Below, piece by piece: positions 60,731 through 64,000 of a stretch of DNA of 64,000 nucleotides. Under the pieces are notes generated by a model that was given only the letters and a program-made list of their open reading frames with translations, searched no databases and was not told where the DNA came from. Location: assembly GCF_030272615.1 (NCBI RefSeq), contig NC_081413.1, positions 103,698,239 to 103,762,238 on the forward strand, in the 5' to 3' direction. Both the position numbers and the translations under genes were made by a program. Numbering within the stretch: position 1 is the stretch's first letter; each line of letters begins with the position of its first letter. Origin of the DNA: Cryptomeria japonica. Lineage: Eukaryota > Streptophyta > Pinopsida > Cupressales > Cupressaceae.

Positions 60731-62096
60731 TGTTGTCATATGATGAAGCGGTGACAATGTATGTTGTCATTGATGTCAATATATACTCAAGTAGGTGAAC
60801 CAGTATGCCCCAATATGAAGATTGGAAGCAGTTATGGTCAAATGGGATGGAGTGGACCGGTGTCAAAGTTCACTAAGTGACTATCGGTTGGTAGTCTCTA
60901 TTCAGTTCTAGGGTTTTCGGTATGGCCTGTGCGGTGCAACCGATGGTGTTTTGTGAACGATAAGGATAAGGATCGGGATGCCACATCAGTTGTGTGCATG
61001 TGAAGAATTTCCTTGAGGATCTTGCATGTGAAGATCAAATGCATTGAATGCCTATCTCGGGAATGCGCAATTTTTTGAGCAGTGTGTGAAGAGCGCGTGA
61101 TGGGTTACTGTTTTCTAGATGTGGTGAAGATTGGACGATGCAGAATGTCTTGAGATCTATCTTAGATCATTTCATTCTATGTAATGTGTTTGGATGGTCA
61201 GGATTGGAACACTTGTAATTGTAAACCTAAAATATTAGGGTTTAGGGTTTATGCTACGGACCTAACTTTTGTCTATAAGGTCGATGAGTTTTGTTATTGT
61301 AAGAGTTGGCAAAATTTGTGTATGTCCACATGTTGGAGATTAGATACTTGCCAAACCAGAGTGAGGAATCTACAGAGTGTGATTGCAGAGGAGTGGAACT
61401 GAAAAGGATTTGCCTTAGCAAGTAGTGATGTTATCATATTGGAGCTTTACCTGTTGACTTCTAACCATCTCAATAGAAGGAAAATCCCTTGACTGGGTAG
61501 CTTTAACAGGCTTGTTGCAAATCCTCTAACCAGGTGACTCAAGCTCATTGAGTTCTTTAAATCCTCTAGCAAGGTAACCTTTAACAGGGTTTATAGCCAT
61601 CCCTTAATCGAGTGATCCCTAACAGGATCGGTTCCTAACAGAACCTTATTGTAAAGTCTTTAACCGGACTAGGCTCCTAATAGAGCGAACTTCAAAAGAG
61701 TTCAAAACAAACTTGTGGGTATTCATCCCCACTGTGGTTTTTCCCGTTTGGGTTTCCACATGAAAAAATTTTGTGTTATGGGTTGTGAGTTTTCCATGTG
61801 ATGATTGTGTGTTTCTGATTAAGTTAGTTATGCAAGAAGTGTTAAATGGTTGTGGTATTGTAGATACAACTCATGCATGATTATATCGATAAAGTAGTCA
61901 TCAAGATTTGAGATCTGTGGAATGTTGTCTGAAGTATCTATGTTTAACCGGTATAGCCATGGTTATGCTCAGTGGTGAAGACAACTGGTCAGTTGTGTTT
62001 TAATATGATAAAGTGTTGAGAAGTTTTTGTGTGTACTGATTCACCCCCGCCCTCTCAGTACCGGTCAGGACCTTAGCTACTCATCATTATTCATCA
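60731..62096 (+). repeat. 3' LTR of element G
   Basis: 1,366 bp, tgttgtcata to attcatca, followed by TSD gattc. Telo-box-like doublet at 61235-61250. Confidence 0.95.
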
Positions 62097-62101
62097 GATT
62101 C

Positions 62102-62517
62102 CACCTATTGAACTTATGCAAATGAGAGAGTGAATGCCCCCTTAAATACATGTTTGAAGGATTTGAATTTCATCATGAGCCGACATCAGGGAGATTTATC
62201 GCTCACTGCACAACCCACAATGCATGCTCTAGGAAGGTCCTGCCCCAAAATAGGATAGGGACAGGGGTGCCACACCCCTGTTCTGGGAGGACAAGGGTGC
62301 CACACTCTATCTAAGGGGGGACAGGGGTGCCACGCCCCTGTCTTACCCCTTTCTCTAGGGCAGAGTGCAGATAGAGTGATGCAGAGGCCAAGGAAGAAGC
62401 TATTTTTGCAAGCCGAGCACTCTCCGATCTCTGATCAGGCTAGAGGATTTGATTTCACATGTATGCGGACCCTAATGTAGTCATAAATTGCTAGGGTCAC
62501 AATTTTATGACACTACA
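62102..62517 (-). repeat. 5' LTR of element F, part 2
   Basis: Matches about 48322-48705. Holds three gacaggggtgcc-type hairpin units (62258-62345). Ends cactaca at 62517, then element D gag resumes. Confidence 0.92.
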
Positions 62518-63181
62518 ATTGCAAACAAAACATCTACCATGAAATTTATAAGCATTGAACTGCCTTACCGATGTCTTATGGTTTTTATCTTCATTAGCAG
62601 TATCAGAACTCCGTCCTTTCTCAAATCCAAGTCCACTGGAATCTCCATACTACCTTTGTCTCTTCAATAACTCATCTAGCTGTGTTGAACTAATCTTGAT
62701 TTTTTCTTTATACTCACTTGCAGTAGTTAGATCATCTCTCAGAATTATCATTTGTCTCTCAAGCTCTTGTTCATTACTCTAGGATTGTACTAAATCAGTT
62801 CTCAACATATCATTCTCATGAACAACCCTACCACATTCTTCAAATTTGTTCTTCAAAGATACAAGAAGATTTTCTTCCTTTTTCTTTTGTTCCTCAATCT
62901 CTTTAGACATTCATATAGTTATAGCTTGCATTTCATTTTTCATAACCATGTTCTCCTTACTCGGCTTTTGACATTGTTCCTTAAGTGCATCTTTCTCTTC
63001 ATCATTCTTGATTTTGTGAAAGTTCCTTCCTCCTAGCTTGAACAAATGACAGCCTCTCCTATAGAACAAGAATGAATTCCTTAGCAAAATTCAATTCATC
63101 TTGTAGCTTTAAGTTCTTCAACCTTTCAGCAACATAATCTTCAAGTGCCATTTCAAGTTGCTTTTCCAAATCCATATCCAT
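62518..63181 (-). pseudogene. Element D protein, N-terminal part: coiled coil and first half of a CCHC knuckle
   Basis: Minus strand from ATG 63181 (MDMDLEKQLEMALEDYVAERL). Almost entirely Lys/Glu/Leu/Gln-rich heptad-like sequence (KEIEEQKKKEENLLVSLKNK, NEQELERQMIILRDDL), i.e. a long coiled coil of about 190 residues. It ends HGRCFVCN at 62518, the first half of a CCHC knuckle. The second half, KFGHMARQC, is at 47499, on the far side of element F. Broken by stops (five in all) and one frameshift near 63010. It looks like a structural, RNA-binding (gag-like) protein; I do not recognise a named family. Confidence 0.65.
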
Positions 63182-63234
63182 GGATTCCGGATTCCGGATC
63201 TCCCTCAAGCTGTTAAATTTCCTTCAAGGCACAA

Positions 63235-63247
63235 GGCTATGATACCA
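63235..63247 (-). other. Primer-binding site of element D
   Basis: Minus strand TGGTATCATAGCC, close to the initiator tRNA-Met complement TGGTATCAGAGC, a few bases after the LTR end at 63253. Confidence 0.75.
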
Positions 63248-63252
63248 ATTAT

Positions 63253-64000
63253 TGGAATCCAAGAACACTCAGAGGGGGGATGGGGGGTGATTCAGTGTTC
63301 TACAGGTATAATTAATTTTCACCTTATTAAAACATGCATACACCAGCCAGTATACTGGTACATATAGAATTGAAAGAAGTAAAGCAACCAATAAGCCAAT
63401 CACATAAATGGATACCATAACACACGAAATTATATGTGGAAAACCTTAAAGAGGAAAAACCATAGTGGGATTTGTGATCCACAATATCAGGCCATATGAA
63501 GAGATATTACAAAATATAGGGGCCTGTACTTGTAGGAAGGCTTACAGCCTAGGTCACACTACTCATTCACACAAGGAGCCTCACTGTCTACATACAAATC
63601 TAGACTACAATCTGGAGAAATGATTGAACTACAGAGATAACATCTTCTATGCCTGAATACAGTTTCATTTAAGCTCTATCTGTTTCGGTCTGAAACCTTA
63701 AAACCTTTACCAAAATACCCCTTTACACAAATATCCTCACATACATGATCTCTCAGATTTATTTCGCATCTCCTTCATTATTTCCTTCTTAATACATATT
63801 CGCATCATATCACTATCCACATCTATCAAAATGATCTAATCCAACTGACCTATATACTCTATACAATTTATCATGCCTTATGTCATTTTACAAAGATAAT
63901 TACAATATCAATATACATGTCGGCTAGATAACATAAATACATGAATATCAAAAACAATTGCCGATGCCAGATCCAACAGATGTCAACCTCCAATACCAAT
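63253..64000 (-). repeat. 5' LTR of element D, cut by window end
   Basis: Matches 35469-35574 then 44890 to about 45535. This uninterrupted copy is what shows that insertion E splits the other LTR. Its U3 end lies beyond the window. Confidence 0.92.

Larger units (their letters stand above)
54845..62096 (+). mobile_element. Element G: complete Ty1/copia LTR retrotransposon
   Basis: 7,252 bp with LTRs 54845-56231 and 60731-62096, exact TSD gattc (54840-54844 and 62097-62101). Inserted in the 5' LTR of element F. Same family group as element B: same gag start, same gene order, same UTR motifs. By eye the first 230 bp of its LTRs differ by more than 10%, so it is no younger than B even though it is the innermost element of the nest. 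Confidence 0.95.
47500..62517 (-). mobile_element. Element F: Tat-like gypsy element with gag-protease only, minus strand
   Basis: 3' LTR 47500-48705; internal 48706-54031; 5' LTR 54032-54844 plus 62102-62517 (split by element G). LTR ends TGTAATG/CATTACA. The minus-strand polypurine tract aaagtgggggctaaa (48720-48706) and PBS TGGTGAACCCGACATC (54028-54013) fix its direction. It is inserted in the first CCHC knuckle of element D. The TSD reads gcaat/ataat on the minus strand, i.e. five bases with two transitions. The internal region of 5.3 kb holds gag and protease but no RT, RNase H or integrase. Confidence 0.85.

Overview
The window is repeat-rich nuclear DNA of a seed plant. Evidence: plant-type Ty1/copia and Ty3/gypsy (Tat-like) LTR retrotransposons primed by initiator tRNA-Met or other tRNAs, a Plant Mobile Domain (PMD) gene, an SPT6 fragment of plant type, long TA/CT/TG microsatellites and plant TATA boxes. 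The density of old, stop-riddled elements fits a very large genome; a gymnosperm is my guess, not something the sequence proves. I see no intact host gene, no tRNA or rRNA gene and no CRISPR array. Every coding stretch I recognise is broken.

Layout. 1-15000: the 3' end of a Tat-like gypsy element (called A): integrase tail (2-784), a long 3' region carrying an antisense, intron-containing PMD gene (11476-13442, minus), then a polypurine tract and the 3' LTR start at 13821. A complete copia element (B, 1647-9206, TSD agttt) is inserted in that 3' region. 15000-26640: AT-rich spacer with a 39-bp minisatellite, an SPT6-derived pseudogene with an internal tandem duplication (17940-19480), a probable inverted-repeat element (19697-20460), and a ~3-kb unrecognised reading frame (21577-24537) that has 19 stops but no frameshift. 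26642-33822: copia element C (TSD acatg), whose 5' LTR end, PBS and gag start were lost by a microhomology deletion.

35469 to past 64000: a nest. The host is minus-strand element D, bounded by copia-type LTRs but encoding only a coiled-coil/CCHC-knuckle protein and no pol. Its 3' LTR is split by a 9.3-kb insertion E (35575-44884, TSD catat) with no recognisable coding capacity. Its gag is split, inside a zinc knuckle, by minus-strand element F (47500-62517), a Tat-like element that keeps gag and protease but has no RT, RNase H or integrase. The 5' LTR of F is split by plus-strand copia element G (54845-62096, TSD gattc). Insertion order is therefore D, then E and F, then G.

How they work together: B, C and G have full copia gene order (gag-protease-integrase-RT-RNase H) and are the kind of element that supplies enzymes. 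D and F keep only particle-type proteins and LTR/PBS/PPT signals, so they would depend on such enzymes in trans. Coordinates of LTRs and TSDs were read directly from matching sequence; divergence statements are by eye.
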